Below are positions 1-12,240 of a stretch of DNA of 64,000 nucleotides, piece after piece (position 1 is the stretch's first letter; every line of letters starts with the position of its first letter). Source of the DNA: Eopsaltria australis (lineage: Eukaryota; Chordata; Aves; Passeriformes; Petroicidae); contig JAVTVJ010001144.1 in assembly GCA_034509425.1 (NCBI GenBank), forward strand, positions 310,001 to 374,000, read 5' to 3'. The position numbers were made by a program, and so were the translations under genes. Under the pieces are notes generated by a model. That model did not search any database and was not told the DNA's origin. It was given only the letters and a program-made list of their open reading frames with translations.

Positions 1-3000
1 AAGCAGGGAAAAGAGAGAGAAATCACATTTTAATATAACATGCTATATCCTTATTTCCATACGAACAGGGTATCAAAACCAAAACCCTGTAGTGCATCTC
101 ATAGAATCTACCTGTCTATGAAAACAACAATTCCTTTTTATGAAAAAAACAATGTGAGATCAGCAATGAAATGAAATAAAATAACTCAGGGTAAACAGAT
201 ATATTTGAAATGCACTCAAGCTTTTTCAGCTTCAGCATCATTACTAACATAAGTAAAAACACCTAGAAAGTGACCTGTGGTGATCACACACGTACTCAGA
301 ATATTTTTGTTTGGTTTTTTTTCCTTCTTAAACCAAGGATTTTTTCTGTCTTAATGTCACAGTAACACCTTGTCATTTACCTTATGAGCATTCATGAGCA
401 GCATTGAGGACTACAGAATGCTGAAAAACTTAAAACATGCATTGGCCAGCAGTGCAGAGATGATTTATAACAGATTTTTCAACAATTTCCAGTAATTCAG
501 ATTCATGGAAGAAAAAAGTATAGTTATGCAGTCAAGCATGATAAGTGCTCCTGCTTCTTCAGTGGAATTGGAAACCAGAGAAGGGCTTGAATCAGTATGC
601 TTTATTAATCATGGAAATATCAGAAAATGGTATATTTTAATATATAGACTTAAAATTGTTTCTATATTTACATTTTCTTAAACTCAAGAAATTAATTAAA
701 AGGGAAAAGTGATTGGTAGGAGATGGAGAAATGAGAGTTCAAAGAGCAATAGTGAACTATTGAGATCATCATTCAGAGACTCCATTGAGACCAGATATTT
801 TTAAATTAATTGCTTCTGTTTGCTTGGTGATATCCAGTGCCTCATTGACAACAAATGGTGACTGATTATGATTTGATGCCATTCTTGCAAAAATCACTTT
901 TGGAAACTGTTATTTTGCAGACTGATTCTAAGGTGTCAGTGAAGCACTGTCTCACAGCTATATTTTATAAACAAGAGACAGTGCTTTCTGGAAATAGAAA
1001 TGGTTATCTCAAGCTGAAATTGTTGCAGGGAGGTGGAAACAATCCTTCTCTAGTGGAACAGATAAATAATCTATCTTTTTTTCAGCTAACCAAACCTTTG
1101 AGGAATACACCTAAAATATTGAGTTCTGGATGCAATTTTTTCTTTTTTCTTTTTAATTAAGACTTAGGGGCTGATGTTGCAGTGCTTCTAATGTGTGCTG
1201 TTCCATTCCAATGAACAATGACTGAACAGTGCCAAGTTTTTTCTGAGCTCAGACAGTGGAAGGTTCTGCCTGTTACCTCTGAGTGAGATTGTAGAGTTCC
1301 ACATTGTCAGTTATGTAAGGAATTAAAAATGTACAATGTGATTTAGACATCAGAATCTGACTATCAATTAATTTTACCTTTGAAAATAGAGTTCATTAAT
1401 ACATATTCATATATTCAGACTTCTAGGATGATTGGATGAAATACAGATTATTCATAAAATACTACTTTCATATGGTATTAGTTTCCCAAATCCAATTTCT
1501 GTTTGATAATTTATTAGTTTTCAATTGCAATAAATGGATCTTACCTTAACCTTAAACACATAGCCATAAAAATTGATATTGATCAATCTCCACTGCTAGC
1601 AACAAACAGTGAGAATCTCATCCTAAATAAGCCATTCCCTCCGAAATTAGAAAGCGAGAGGGCAAAGCAGAAGGGAACAGACTGCTGGGCCCTTAAAGAC
1701 ACTATTTGAAATGTCAGTGTTGAGGTTAACCTTGACTTCATCCTTTGACATCTATGAAAAACAAAAAATGCATTAGAAAATGTAGTAAGAATGTTAGGGA
1801 TCCTGGACCTGGGTAAAATTTTGATGTCCCTTGAGTCAATAGCACCTACTTAATTTCAAGTCATGGTAAAAATTTTAATTTATGTAAATATTCTTAACTA
1901 CCTACAACAAAAAGATATCTGTAATAACTGTCAAAGATGGACAGTCAAAGACAGTTCTCCAATGCATTCAGGTTCTCAGAATTGTTATTATTTAAAACAA
2001 AACAAAACAAAACAATACAAAACAAAACAAGATGCCAAGAAAAAAACCCTAAACCGTTCTGGCAATCCCCTACTTTATGAATGCAACTGAAGGCAACATT
2101 GATTGTGTTTGACTGTCATGGCATAAATCTACAGCAACAATCCACTGAATTATTGATCTGGAATTGGTATTCTTTTTTAGTTTGTTAATATGAACAATAA
2201 AGAGCATTATTAACAATCTTAAGAAAAACAGATGCTGTCTAGTTTTCTTTGGTGCTAACACTGTAAATTTAAAGAAATGGGAACTGGATCTTTCCTGTTT
2301 GCCCAAAATAATATATTCTGTCCAAAAATATCAGTCCATTGAAATAAGTAATTTCAACCCCATGTCTAGACTCTTTTTAAAAAACCCTTAAATAGCTCAA
2401 TAAGGTAAAAAATCATTGTTTTGAGTTCTCCATATTAACAATGTTTAAAATTTTAAGTTATATTTTGAAACATAACACAGTAATTTAAAAATCTTTTAAA
2501 TCGATTTTAAAAATTATTTTAATCACATTTATTTTCTCTTAATTGGTGTTTCAGATAAAATCATAATGAAGTTCAATATTTTCATTTGCATGCCCACTAA
2601 GGTTAGAGCACTTAAAAATTCAGAAAAATAAGTTCAGAGGACAGAAAAGCTTTTTTATTAATGCAGTTCTATTTGTAAATTCAAAATGCTAATTAATTCC
2701 ATTTTGGAAACCCAAATACTAAAAACCTTTTTTTTAACATTGGTCAGATTCTTAGTATTCACAAAGGTTCAACAATACAGGTTGTGTCAAAACTATGTTC
2801 CACATCCCTATACTCATTTTAAGATTTTGCTTCTAAGATTTATATACACTTCTGAACACAATAGAAAAGCAAAAAAAACCAACCCTTTCTTGCCCTGGAA
2901 TTCACATTTGTTACTATGGAAAACACATCTGATGAAACAGTTACCTCCAGTAGTCCATTTATTTCCCGCTTCATTATGCAATGCCAGCAACCGAGGGGAG

Positions 3001-3585
3001 CAAACGCAGAAATTTGGGAAAAGGTATGAAACAAATTTTTTCTTTCCCCCTTTTTGAAAACAAGTAAACAGCCTCCATAAGGCCATAGACAGTAGAAAAC
3101 TGAGCTTCCCTTTTCTCCAGAGCTCTTTTCTACTCCATGATTTTCCCAGCCTGAGTGAACGTTCAAATACTGAACATTTCCAGTGTCTTGTAATTTCACT
3201 GCAGAAGTGAAATGTGTAAGCCTCTGTAATTTTTCTCATTTCATTGCTAACCTTCCTTAACCTGTTGTCTCTCCAAGCACAGTCTATAGGGAGGTCATGA
3301 GAAGCCATTAATGGCTTTTAAAAGCCAGTTGAGAAGTATTAGTCATTGAAATTGTTAGTATAATGTAAGGGGAAGAATGCATCCTGACTTCCCACATTTT
3401 GTGTCAACATCTGTCAAGCTCTTGAACTGCACAAATGCATGTAGACAGGTTATATAAATGCTTATGATTAGCACATACACATATTTACCCGTACTTTAAC
3501 TGGAATTGCAGTAGCACCAACAAATTATGTCCAATCCAAGTTAAAGATTACCGGTTGATTTGTTCAGAACATTAAACTAACCTGA
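1..3585. other. AT-rich non-coding DNA, no gene seen
   Basis: The stretch is AT-rich with frequent stops in all frames. The longest frame is a minus-strand run of 164 codons at 2814-3308, overlapped by other frames of similar length on both strands. Its protein resembles no family I know and lacks any domain signature. Apart from an (AAAAC)n tract near 2000 and short A or T runs I see no repeat, RNA gene or promoter that I can defend. Confidence 0.6.
1994..2031. repeat. (AAAAC)n simple repeat
   Basis: About seven tandem copies of a five-base AAAAC unit, with one interruption (AATAC) in the middle. It is an ordinary microsatellite. I see no transposon body on either side for which it would be a tail. 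Confidence 0.85.
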
Positions 3586-3690
3586 TGTCCTGGGTTAGTC
3601 AGGAGGGGTCAAAATCTAGGAAGTGACCTACACTGCACTGAGAGAGAGAGCCAGTAGCTAGGTAGTTTTAAGGATTGATGTGTAGGTGAA

Positions 3691-3760
3691 CCAATTAAAA
3701 AGTTGATCTGCCTTCGAGGAAAGAACCATATATAAGCAAAGATGCTTTGAGCCTCTTCCT
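3691..3760 (+). promoter_or_regulatory. LTR core promoter (CCAAT and TATA boxes)
   Basis: A CCAAT motif at 3691-3695 lies 33 bases upstream of a consensus-like TATATAAG at 3729-3736. This predicts initiation near 3760, in a pyrimidine-rich stretch. The spacing is typical of RNA polymerase II promoters in LTRs. A second A-rich TATA-like stretch (CATAAAAAA, near 4784-4792) could instead be the retroviral TATA box and would give a shorter R region. The sequence alone does not decide between them. Confidence 0.45.
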
Positions 3761-3810
3761 CTTTTGGCCTGCTGCTGTGTAGAGAGGAGCATCTCCTGCT
3801 TCTCTCGCTG

Positions 3811-4809
3811 GTAAGGCACCCCCATCCTTCCAAAAGGGGAGGGGAAGGGAAGGGAGTTTTAGGGCAGCCGTGCCACTGCAGCCAGGAATGGGGGAGGAAC
3901 CAGATGGAATTTTCAGCAGATCCAGCTCAGCCGGTGTGTCAGCTACACGAGACAGGGCCAGGCCCCTGCTCCGGGCCAGTCAAGGACCGGGCCAGACTCC
4001 ATCCAGCTCGGGCCAGGCCCTGCCCTGTCTCCCCGGGCCCAGATGGCCCCAGCAGGCCGAGCCAGCTCCGCAGAGCCAGGCACAGAGACTCTGAGAGCTT
4101 CTGCCATCCAGCTCAGACCTGTTCAAACAGCCCGGCAGGGAGCACGGGATCGTCACACTGCCAGAGAGAGAGAGAGATTAACTCTATCCATGGCTGGACT
4201 AAACTCACAGACACCCATCCTTCCTCGCAGAGAGTGGAACGAGTGAGGACATCTACATAAATGCAGAATAGAGACTTTGCAGTCAGTGAGGAAAGCAGAA
4301 CTGATGCCTAGAGGGAGGAGCATGAGAACTGCTTTGAGAATGAAGCTGAAAATTCTTTTGTAGAACCATGGTTGGGGACTGAGCTAATAAATTCCCTGTA
4401 ATATATGAAGATATAGTCCAAAGGGGGGATGTGAGTCTCTAATTGCACCCAATGAACTGAAATACCTGGGTACAGACAAGTAGGTGTTGAAAAAGTACAG
4501 CCTGATGAGAAACTTGAACCAAGAGAGAGGAGAGGCTGTGACCCAGAGCCCTGGTCCCGGGGGAATGCCAGAGAACCTGAGTTGTCAGGAGAACCTGTGT
4601 TGCTAAGCACAGAAGAAGGGATTTTCTTTGTTGCTGCAATTGAACTGTGCATCCTTAAAACAGGTACCCTGTGGACTGTTCATAACCCACCATAGTAGCT
4701 GTGGGAAGGCTACTGGTGTGGGAGGGATCCACCATTAAGCTGATCTTTCTTCTGGGCGGCGGCTGATGGTGAGGCTGAAGACCCATAAAAAACTGTATTT
4801 TTCTTACAG
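3811..4809 (+). other. Possible intron inside the LTR (donor 3811, acceptor 4809)
   Basis: A good donor (CTG|GTAAGG, intron starting at 3811) lies about 50 bases downstream of the predicted start site. A pyrimidine-rich tract ending in TTCTTACAG (AG at 4808-4809) could be its acceptor. The AATAAA at 5011 follows about 200 bases later. Together they would make a two-exon transcript contained within the LTR. This is inference from motif matches only; either site could be chance, and no coding frame is maintained across the join. Confidence 0.25.
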
Positions 4810-5010
4810 AAAATCCATGGTGTAAACAAAAGAGACTTCTCTCCCTAAATGAACTGAAACGAGAGCTATTTCTGAGATGGTGAACTGACTGGAGCTCAGA
4901 GTGTTGTCTTTTGTGTGTTGTCAGGGAGAAAGAAATGGAGAGGTGGGGAAAGGAGGGGTGGTCTGAGAAGTTCTGGTTTTATTTGGTTTTTCCTTTGTCT
5001 TAAGTGTATT

Positions 5011-5016
5011 AATAAA
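5011..5016 (+). promoter_or_regulatory. AATAAA polyadenylation signal of the LTR
   Basis: An AATAAA hexamer is followed within 30 bases by a T-rich then TG-containing stretch, in the position expected for the R/U5 border. The remaining roughly 115 bases to the LTR end would be U5. Confidence 0.5.
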
Positions 5017-5146
5017 CTTTATACTTTATGAAGTTGAGCCTGCTTTGCCTACTCCTAGTCTTCATCTCACAGCAAACATCAGGTAAATTTTGGTGAGTGT
5101 ACTGGCATTTGGCCAGAACCTCCAATAGGCGAACTGAACCACTACA

Positions 5147-6078
5147 CCTATTCAGCTTTCTGTCAGTGTTAAAAGCAAATAAAAAAATTAAAATTTGCAG
5201 CTTATTCAAATAATTTGTTTTACTGGATCTTTAACTACTCAAACAAGTCCACTTATAAACCACTTTTTGGTAGTATATACATGCATAAGTAGATTAAATA
5301 AGCCATTAAGTCAATCCAAAAGGGGGAGAGAGTAGTGATGTGTTTTCTTGTTCAATGAATCTTTCTCACAAATCTTCTTCACTTTTAATAATAGCAACAT
5401 TCTGAGGAAAAGGCCTTTTTTTTATATGACTGTGATATTTTTATATTAACTATAATTTGTATGAAATCTGGAAGTTCTTGAATTCTCATTCTTCTCATGG
5501 CAATATTCACACAATTTTTAAAAAAAAGTTGATTTCCTTGATCATATAATGATAATGATTCAAAGTTGCCACCAAAGTTTTTGAGTCAGAATATTTTCAA
5601 TTAATTTTGAATTAATTGGTTAGCAGCAACAGACACTACTGCCACTATCTTACACAGAGGCCACTGGGACTAAATAATCTCTGCCTACAACACCTTGCAT
5701 CCTCAGTGCTCTTTAGTCTTTACCCATCAGACACACTCTAAAAATCCAAAGCATACATTTTCACATCTATTGAACATCTGGTTAAGTGTTTTTCACTAAG
5801 CAAATGCAATTTTTACTAGATGGAACTTATGCTGCTACTGCCCTAAGAAAGCAGAAGACTGCTACTCATTGCCACATGGCCAAAACTCTTCTGTAAGAAT
5901 AGCTCTATAAAACAGCTGGTGGTGTAATTTTGTTGGTTATTCATTTTTCAATGTATGATACATTCCTATAACAAGCAAACAAACTAAATAACTGAACAGT
6001 AATTAAAACTATGTTAATTGTATCTACCAGCAATACAGCCCCCTTCAAATCCTTCCTCAAAAAATAATGAGTTTGCAG
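5147..6078. other. AT-rich non-coding DNA, nothing recognised
   Basis: Flank between the LTR and the next CR1 fragment. There is no open frame of note, no repeat and no motif cluster that I can support. Confidence 0.6.
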
Positions 6079-6205
6079 ATCACAGAATGGTTGAGGTTGG
6101 AAGGGACCTCTGAAGATAATCTGTTTCAACTTCACTGCTCAAGCAGGGCTGCCAAGAGCTGGTTGTCCAGGACCATCACCAGACAGCTACTGAGGTCCAG
6201 AAAGA
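6079..6205 (-). mobile_element. CR1 LINE, short 3' end fragment
   Basis: Read on the plus strand, it starts CACAGAATGGTTGAGG, continues with TTGGAAGGGACCTCT, and then a CTGCTCAAGCAGGGC motif. This is the reverse complement of the 3' terminus of avian CR1 elements. CR1 is a non-LTR retrotransposon whose reverse transcription begins at the 3' end, and most copies are short 5'-truncated tails like this one. The left edge at about 6079 is the element's 3' end. The right edge near 6205 is where the resemblance fades. It carries no coding part. I am confident of CR1, less so of the subfamily and exact edges. Confidence 0.85.
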
Positions 6206-7029
6206 AACTAGAACATTTTTAGTTTCAGAGGTAGCAGAAGAACCCATGAAATGTGGGTGTTACCAAAAATGTGAAGAAATCGTAGAATAATGTGATGTTT
6301 TTGTGGCACACTTCATGTTCTCACACAAAGATTAAACACTTGAAGTACTATTAAAGTACATAAAGAAGAGAAAATCTAAGCCTAATAGGGTTAACCCTCT
6401 CTGCAAATTTAAGATTTAATTTAAGACAAAGCTGTCACAAAAGATTATATGATATTTCTTATCTGTTAGGTTACCAAAACAAAGATTCAAACCATAAATG
6501 TATTTCCTAGATCAAACCACAAATATATTTTCTAGACCTGAGATCACACACACCAATTTCACTATTAACTCTAGCTAAATCAGCCCTTCATGTAATGTTT
6601 TACAAGACCTTCACTTAAAACATCATATTTTCTTGCATATGAAAAGATTATTCTTGCCTTCAGTTGCTATGTGTGTAGATACAAGCTGAATGGAAAATCA
6701 GCCTGAAATCTATGGTGTAACACAGAGTATAATGAACTGTTTGGAGTTGTAATTCACAACACATTTGTAGATAAGTCACTCCTGGAAGACTGGCCACCCA
6801 CTGCTCTTCTCTTCGTTTCTCTATCTCAATACCTATGGGGTGCTCTCATCCCTCCTTGCTGCCATCACCTTTACTCCACCAAAACCATAATTGATTCTGA
6901 GACTAATTATGTAATATTCAAAATAAGATTTGAATCAAAGTCATATCAGAATTATATACAGCTAAAATGATCCATACCTCTGCATATTTAATTCAAAATG
7001 TTGAAATTTTAAATTGCTAATTAAAGACA

Positions 7030-7300
7030 TTAGTGAAAGTCAATACAGCATTATTTTAATGACTCTAAGATAATCCCAGAGCAATCAATTTAGATCAGAA
7101 TGAGTTTATTGTAAAGTGCCAAAGGTGGAGGAAAAAATGCTTCCTTAGCACTACAAAGTAACGATTTCTCAAATGAATAATGCCTGTTCAGAATTTAACT
7201 AGATAATTGCTTCATTTGCATTTGCTAAGGTGATAAGAAGAATTAAAAGACAGCTCATAGGGAAATGATGTAAGTGTTAAAAGGTGACATGCAAAAGACA
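7030..7300. promoter_or_regulatory. Candidate conserved non-coding element
   Basis: An unbroken, non-repetitive stretch dense in transcription-factor-like words, including an octamer ATTTGCAT at 7214-7221 (POU-type site) and several AATNA homeodomain-like cores. It reads like vertebrate conserved enhancer sequence, but such words are common in AT-rich DNA. The call is an inference from texture only. Confidence 0.2.
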
Positions 7301-10300
7301 GTGTTACTCAAAATTCCAGCTTACCAACTGAGTCCATTTTAAAAGCAACACACCTATTAACCCAAGCATCCTGGTGGAAAAGAGACAAAACAGAACAAAT
7401 ATGTAATAGAAAAATACATTACATCACAAGAATCTCTGAATGCAGTTCAGAGTGAACTCAGAGTGCCTCAACTGGAGGCTGAACCAATCAGATATGTTTT
7501 CATTCTTGTTTGTATATAATGGATTTGAAGACTGACTAATAGAGCACAAAACTGCTGAGATCTATTTCCGTATCTGTCATTGTTGTCTTGCAGAACAGAA
7601 ATTGTGCTAGTCATGGTCACACCTGCAGAAATAATATTAATTTGAAGCAAGAAAAATAATTTCAGTCATTTGTAGTTGCCCTGGAATGACCCTTCCTTTT
7701 ATCAAAGGTGAAGATTCCCTCTGTTTTTCAGCTTTAGGCTATCACATTTAGTTTTTGTCTGTCTGCAAGTAGAGAAACTAGATTTTTGAAATACGTAAAA
7801 TTGTGTATGTGCTGTGATCATTTTCACCTCTAAAGCTTTCTAGCTTGTGGGGCATATCCATAATCACAGTATACTTCTGCTGGTGTTATATGCTTTGTAT
7901 TGGTATTTTGTGGACCTGGGCTCCATCTTTGCCTAATATGTGAGGGAAATAAGATTTTTCTGAGGATTTGAGTTCTGGTGAATCTGAACCCTATTATAGT
8001 TATAGCAAGAGCCTTCCCTGGTTGCAATATTTACAGTCTCACTTATGTTTAAATATGCAAACAGAAAGTATATATGAGAACTTTGTAGGTTTCAGTCCGT
8101 TGTCCAACTCTTCTTATGTGTTGTTCTGGCATATTTCGTGTTCTAAAACTGGGGCAGATTTTTACTCTTTAGGATATCTGTAAATATTTTAACACTGCAA
8201 AATATTTCTCCATGGAAGCTGAAATAATTTTCCATCCATTATTGTGTTTATCAGTGTTAGTAATAGATAAGGTGCTGGCTTCTTCCTAAAAGAGGGCATC
8301 AACGTATGGAAATAACAAGAACTGGTGGGGAAAAAACCCTAAAAGCTCTTGAGTCTCCACATGAACAAAAAGGTTCTCCTGAAATGCATTCCACTTCTCA
8401 CTCTCATCCCACGCCCAGCCTTCCTCCTATGTCTGCCATGATCATTTAAACAATATCATAATGATTAAGATAATTTTTTTTTACTTTTATGCTTCTTCTT
8501 GTTCTTGTCTTCCCAGAGCTCATAATACATTTTAGAAAAGGTACAGTATTTCTGCTCTTCACACATTGCATTTCTTTTATTCTAAGATCATACTCCTTCA
8601 TTCGTGTTAGTCAAATCATAACCATAGTTTATCATTGTCATTATTATTATTATCATTGTCTCAGAACAAACCAGTTCTTAAATGCTAAAAAGACACTGAT
8701 GTACTCATTAAGGCAAAGTATTTCTGTTTTCTTTCGTTTGGTTTCTTTTTTCTTTTTCAGACAGAGGATAAGATAAAGGAAAGCAGTATATATGTAGTTA
8801 AGTAAAATACAATTTCTTTGAAGAAATGTCTTAACAGTCACAGGATATATTTCTAAATCCTTTGACCTCATGATGAGAATTTATTTTCTCTCAGGTGTGT
8901 ATCTTAGAAAGTACAGGAGCTTTTGAGTTTCATTCACTGCGTAAGAAACTCTGAATTGTTGCCTTCTACATCCATTTAGATCCTAAAGAGATATTCATGG
9001 AGTGTATTAGTCAAAGTGACATTTTTGTCATCTGTATTATTTCTGAGTTAAATCTGTAAGCAGGGTAAGCAAGAACGTTTTTCTGAACATTATGAGAAAG
9101 GATCTCTAACTGTTCTAGACATGATGTGCCTACCAGTCTTTAATGAGCCAAGATTAGATGGCCTGAATGAATAGCAACTTGGAAGACCACTAAGGTCATT
9201 TTGCCTCATTTCTAAGTTGTTTTTACATTATTACAGAGTATTCAAACTAAACAATCTATGCAGATAATCAAGGAGACACAAGAACATTTTCTTTTTTGAG
9301 GAGGAAGGGAGGTAATAACACCTTCTTGTCTACCAAACTGAAAAAAGAAGATTCAAACAACTATTCTTAAGGTCAAAAAGCTTTTTCGTTTTTTTGTTGT
9401 TTGTTTGTTTTTTGTTTTAAAGAAGGAAAACTCATCTAAGACTCATTAGAATCTATGATGAATTTCAAAGTGATGAAAAAAAATCAAGCTGCAAGAAACA
9501 ATGTGAAAGATGAAAAGATGACTAACACAGTTGAAAGCCAGTCTGCTGGAGAGTGAGACTAATGTTGGTCTGTACTGATCAGAGAAGGAAAGCCAAAGGC
9601 ATGGCATATCCTATCAGAAAGTGACACCATCTGCACAGAAAAAGAATATTTTACAGTGTTCCTTTCTACAATACCCTTTTCTGCAATAATGGTTCAATTT
9701 TGGTGTAAAAATATTACCAAATGTATGGATTTGCAATGTTTTTTAAAATGTGATAATGGGATGTTACATTATAGAGGAGGCATGGAAGCAATCAGGGTTA
9801 TAGTACGCATCTAGCTATTCCTTTAAATTAAATTGTCTGGTCATGAGGACTTCCTGGTTTTTATTTTTTAATACTGGAGGCCATCTGATAAATAGGTATA
9901 TATTGTGCTGATAGTTGCTGTATAAAATTTGTGACCTTCTCAGGTGTTGACATGCTGACAACTGGAAAATCAAAAACTGGATTGGTTTCTTTTTTCTAAA
10001 GCCCTTTGCTAGGGAAGCACAATATTGAAGCTTTCTCCTTCCTTAATCTAGGTTTCACTTGAGCTCATTTGTCTAAGTTTACTAGCAAGTTGTAGACCTT
10101 ACTCTTTATTTATTGATATGCAGTTCCACCTTAGACCCCCATTTACTTCCCAAACAAGATAGTAAGAGTGTGTTACATGTATTTGTGAGAGACTGAAACA
10201 GTTAATGGCTTATTTACATGAGAAAGCTCACAAACAGCCAAAATGTGATAACTGTTTTTCCCTTCAGCCCTTTTACTTTTGTGGTAGACACAGGACCATC

Positions 10301-12009
10301 AAATCAACGCTTGATGAATTTTTCCTTCTTTGTAAAAATTGGTCTGTAGTGGGTCAAATTTTCACTGTTCTCTTTATAGGAACGTGTCAACAGATGAGAT
10401 GGAGATGTGTGGAACCACTGAAACTTTCAATTGCCACCAAATAGCCTGTATTATCATTTTATTAACATTTGTTATTTGGTTATGTTTTCACTGCATGTGA
10501 CTTGTTGGGAGACCAAATATTAGTCAAACCCTTTGAAATAGTGTTAGTTTGATTTTTGCCAGGTTTATTTTGCCTTTTTACTGGGAAAAAATTATATGGG
10601 AAAAGCTTTTACTTTTGTTATATGGATGTATAATTTTGTCTCAAGCAAATTTAGCCTAGGAGTGTATACAAATCCCCCATAACCCAGGACTCCCATGCCA
10701 AATTCACTAAACAAATTATGCGTAGGCCTGGATAGAGAAACAAATCCTTATCTCTACAAGGAGCCTTCAAGGCCCACGCAGGGGAAGTGGTAGAATGGGA
10801 AGTGGAAATTTTGACTGCAAGAACCAGCAGCTGAGGTTAGCTAATGGAGAGACAATGTACTGGAAAGTGAGGTAGCTATAGAGATAAATTGGAAACTGCT
10901 CTTTTGAAGCGTTCCCATATAATAAATTGAACCATGGGAGCAGCTGAACCTAAAAAAACTTGGTACATCTCAGAGCTGAGAAGGTTTATCTGGGACATGT
11001 GTACCTGTTTTGGTTATCCTAACTGTGACTGTCTTAACTGAGACACCCGATGCGAAGGGTCTTATGAAAACTTTGAAATGGTGTTGTCCTACAGCATTCC
11101 CATCACCCGTGACCCTGACCAAAGAAGGGTCTGGAATTCAAGTAAAAAGTCACAGGAAGTTCCCCAGTCTGACCTGTATGAGTGTTTACAAGTCAGATAT
11201 TCAGCTCTGTGAGGAATGGTAGGGACATGTTCAGATGGGAAATGTATTCCTGCTTGAACATGTATATGATATGGCTGGACTCTGCTGTACTACTGAGCTT
11301 CCTACAATGTGTTCTAGGAGGGCTGTTACCTCACCACATAGTAAAAGATCCAGGGAAAGTAATGGACCACAAGCACAACCCAAATAGTGCATGGAATCCA
11401 AGCCTTGACTGAGACTCTAACTGATAAAAGCCAGGTTTCATTGATCATCTGTATGGTCCAGGGTACAACAAAGTCATGGTTGAGACACTTTGCTCATATA
11501 CCAAAAATATAATTGTATAGAGACAGACAACTTTAACTAAAAAGCAGAGAGTGGACAACTGAAGAGACAATTCTACTACCTTTGACCTTTTCAGAATAAG
11601 TCTGAGTAAATATGTCTTTCAGCATTCTCTAAATGTCAGTGGAGTTTAATATCCTGCGCAAACCAGAAGGTAGCCTGCAAAGTGAAAATTTGCAATGGAC
11701 TCCTGGGGAAACCAGTTAGTTGTTTTTTTCAGTTGTGAAAAGCACAAGAACTGTTGTATTTTGAAATTTTGTTCGGCCTTTTTTGGTTTTTTTTTTTTGA
11801 GGGGAGCTGATTTTTGGGGAAGAGGTGTTTGGGGAGGGGCAGGGTCTGGTGTAAAATTATGATCTCTGGTTCAAAATCTACAGCATCAAATGCACTTCAT
11901 TGTGTTTTCCTATAGGAGTTTTCCTCAAAATAAATATAAGGAAGAACCTTTATATTTCAGACCATAAAATTGGTTTGATTAGGAAATACATGTCATAAAT
12001 GAGAGTGAA

Positions 12010-12240
12010 GGTGATGTTGGCAAAATTTGCCACAGCTGACCGATAAGTAATTACCGGGGAGAAAGAGCACAATATGATGGACCCTCATCATGCATTTTAA
12101 TTATGGGTTTTAATTGCCTTTTGAATCCTATAAAAGTCAGTGGCCTACAACTCTTTTGCTGTTTTATTTCCTCTCTGTACAACTGTGCCAGCATTTGTCT
12201 AGCTCCTGTGAAACAGTAGAGGACACAGTGTCTTTTACCA
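12010..12240 (+). promoter_or_regulatory. Candidate conserved element with palindrome and TATA box
   Basis: A perfect odd palindrome, TGGCAAAATTTGCCA, sits at 12018-12032. TAATTA-like cores follow around 12100, and a consensus TATAAAAG lies at 12129-12136 on the plus strand with a pyrimidine-rich stretch about 30 bases downstream. The order suggests an enhancer or a minor promoter. The palindrome resembles an NFI half-site pair, but its inner spacing is two bases too long for the canonical site. No transcript or coding frame follows. This is inference only. Confidence 0.25.

Larger units (their letters stand above)
3586..5146 (+). mobile_element. Probable solo LTR of an avian endogenous retrovirus
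   Basis: The block starts TGTCCTGGG and ends CACTACA, so it has the TG...CA ends of an LTR. The five flanking bases are CCTGA on the left and CCTAT on the right, a weak 3/5 match that could be a decayed target-site duplication. Inside, in the right order for plus-strand transcription, are a CCAAT box (3691), a TATA box (3729), a GC-rich core (about 3930-4150) and an AATAAA signal (5011) close to the 3' end. The base composition contrasts sharply with the AT-rich flanks. The start and the final 60 bases resemble passerine ERV LTRs from memory, but the subfamily is not certain. No gag, pol or env sequence and no second LTR lie nearby, so a solo LTR left by recombination is the simplest reading. 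A length near 1.56 kb is long for an LTR, so a short non-autonomous element is possible. Confidence 0.65.

Noticed and set aside
2814..3308. Open frame of 164 codons, minus strand
   Set aside because: Overlaps other frames on both strands, has low-complexity aromatic and basic runs, and no recognisable domain.
3870..4260. Overlapping plus-strand frames of 67 to 118 codons
   Set aside because: They lie in the GC-rich core of the LTR, where stops are rare for compositional reasons. The predicted proteins are Pro/Ala/Ser-rich with no domain.
12018..12032. Canonical NFI binding site
   Set aside because: The palindrome has seven bases between TTGGC and GCC instead of the five required by the canonical site.
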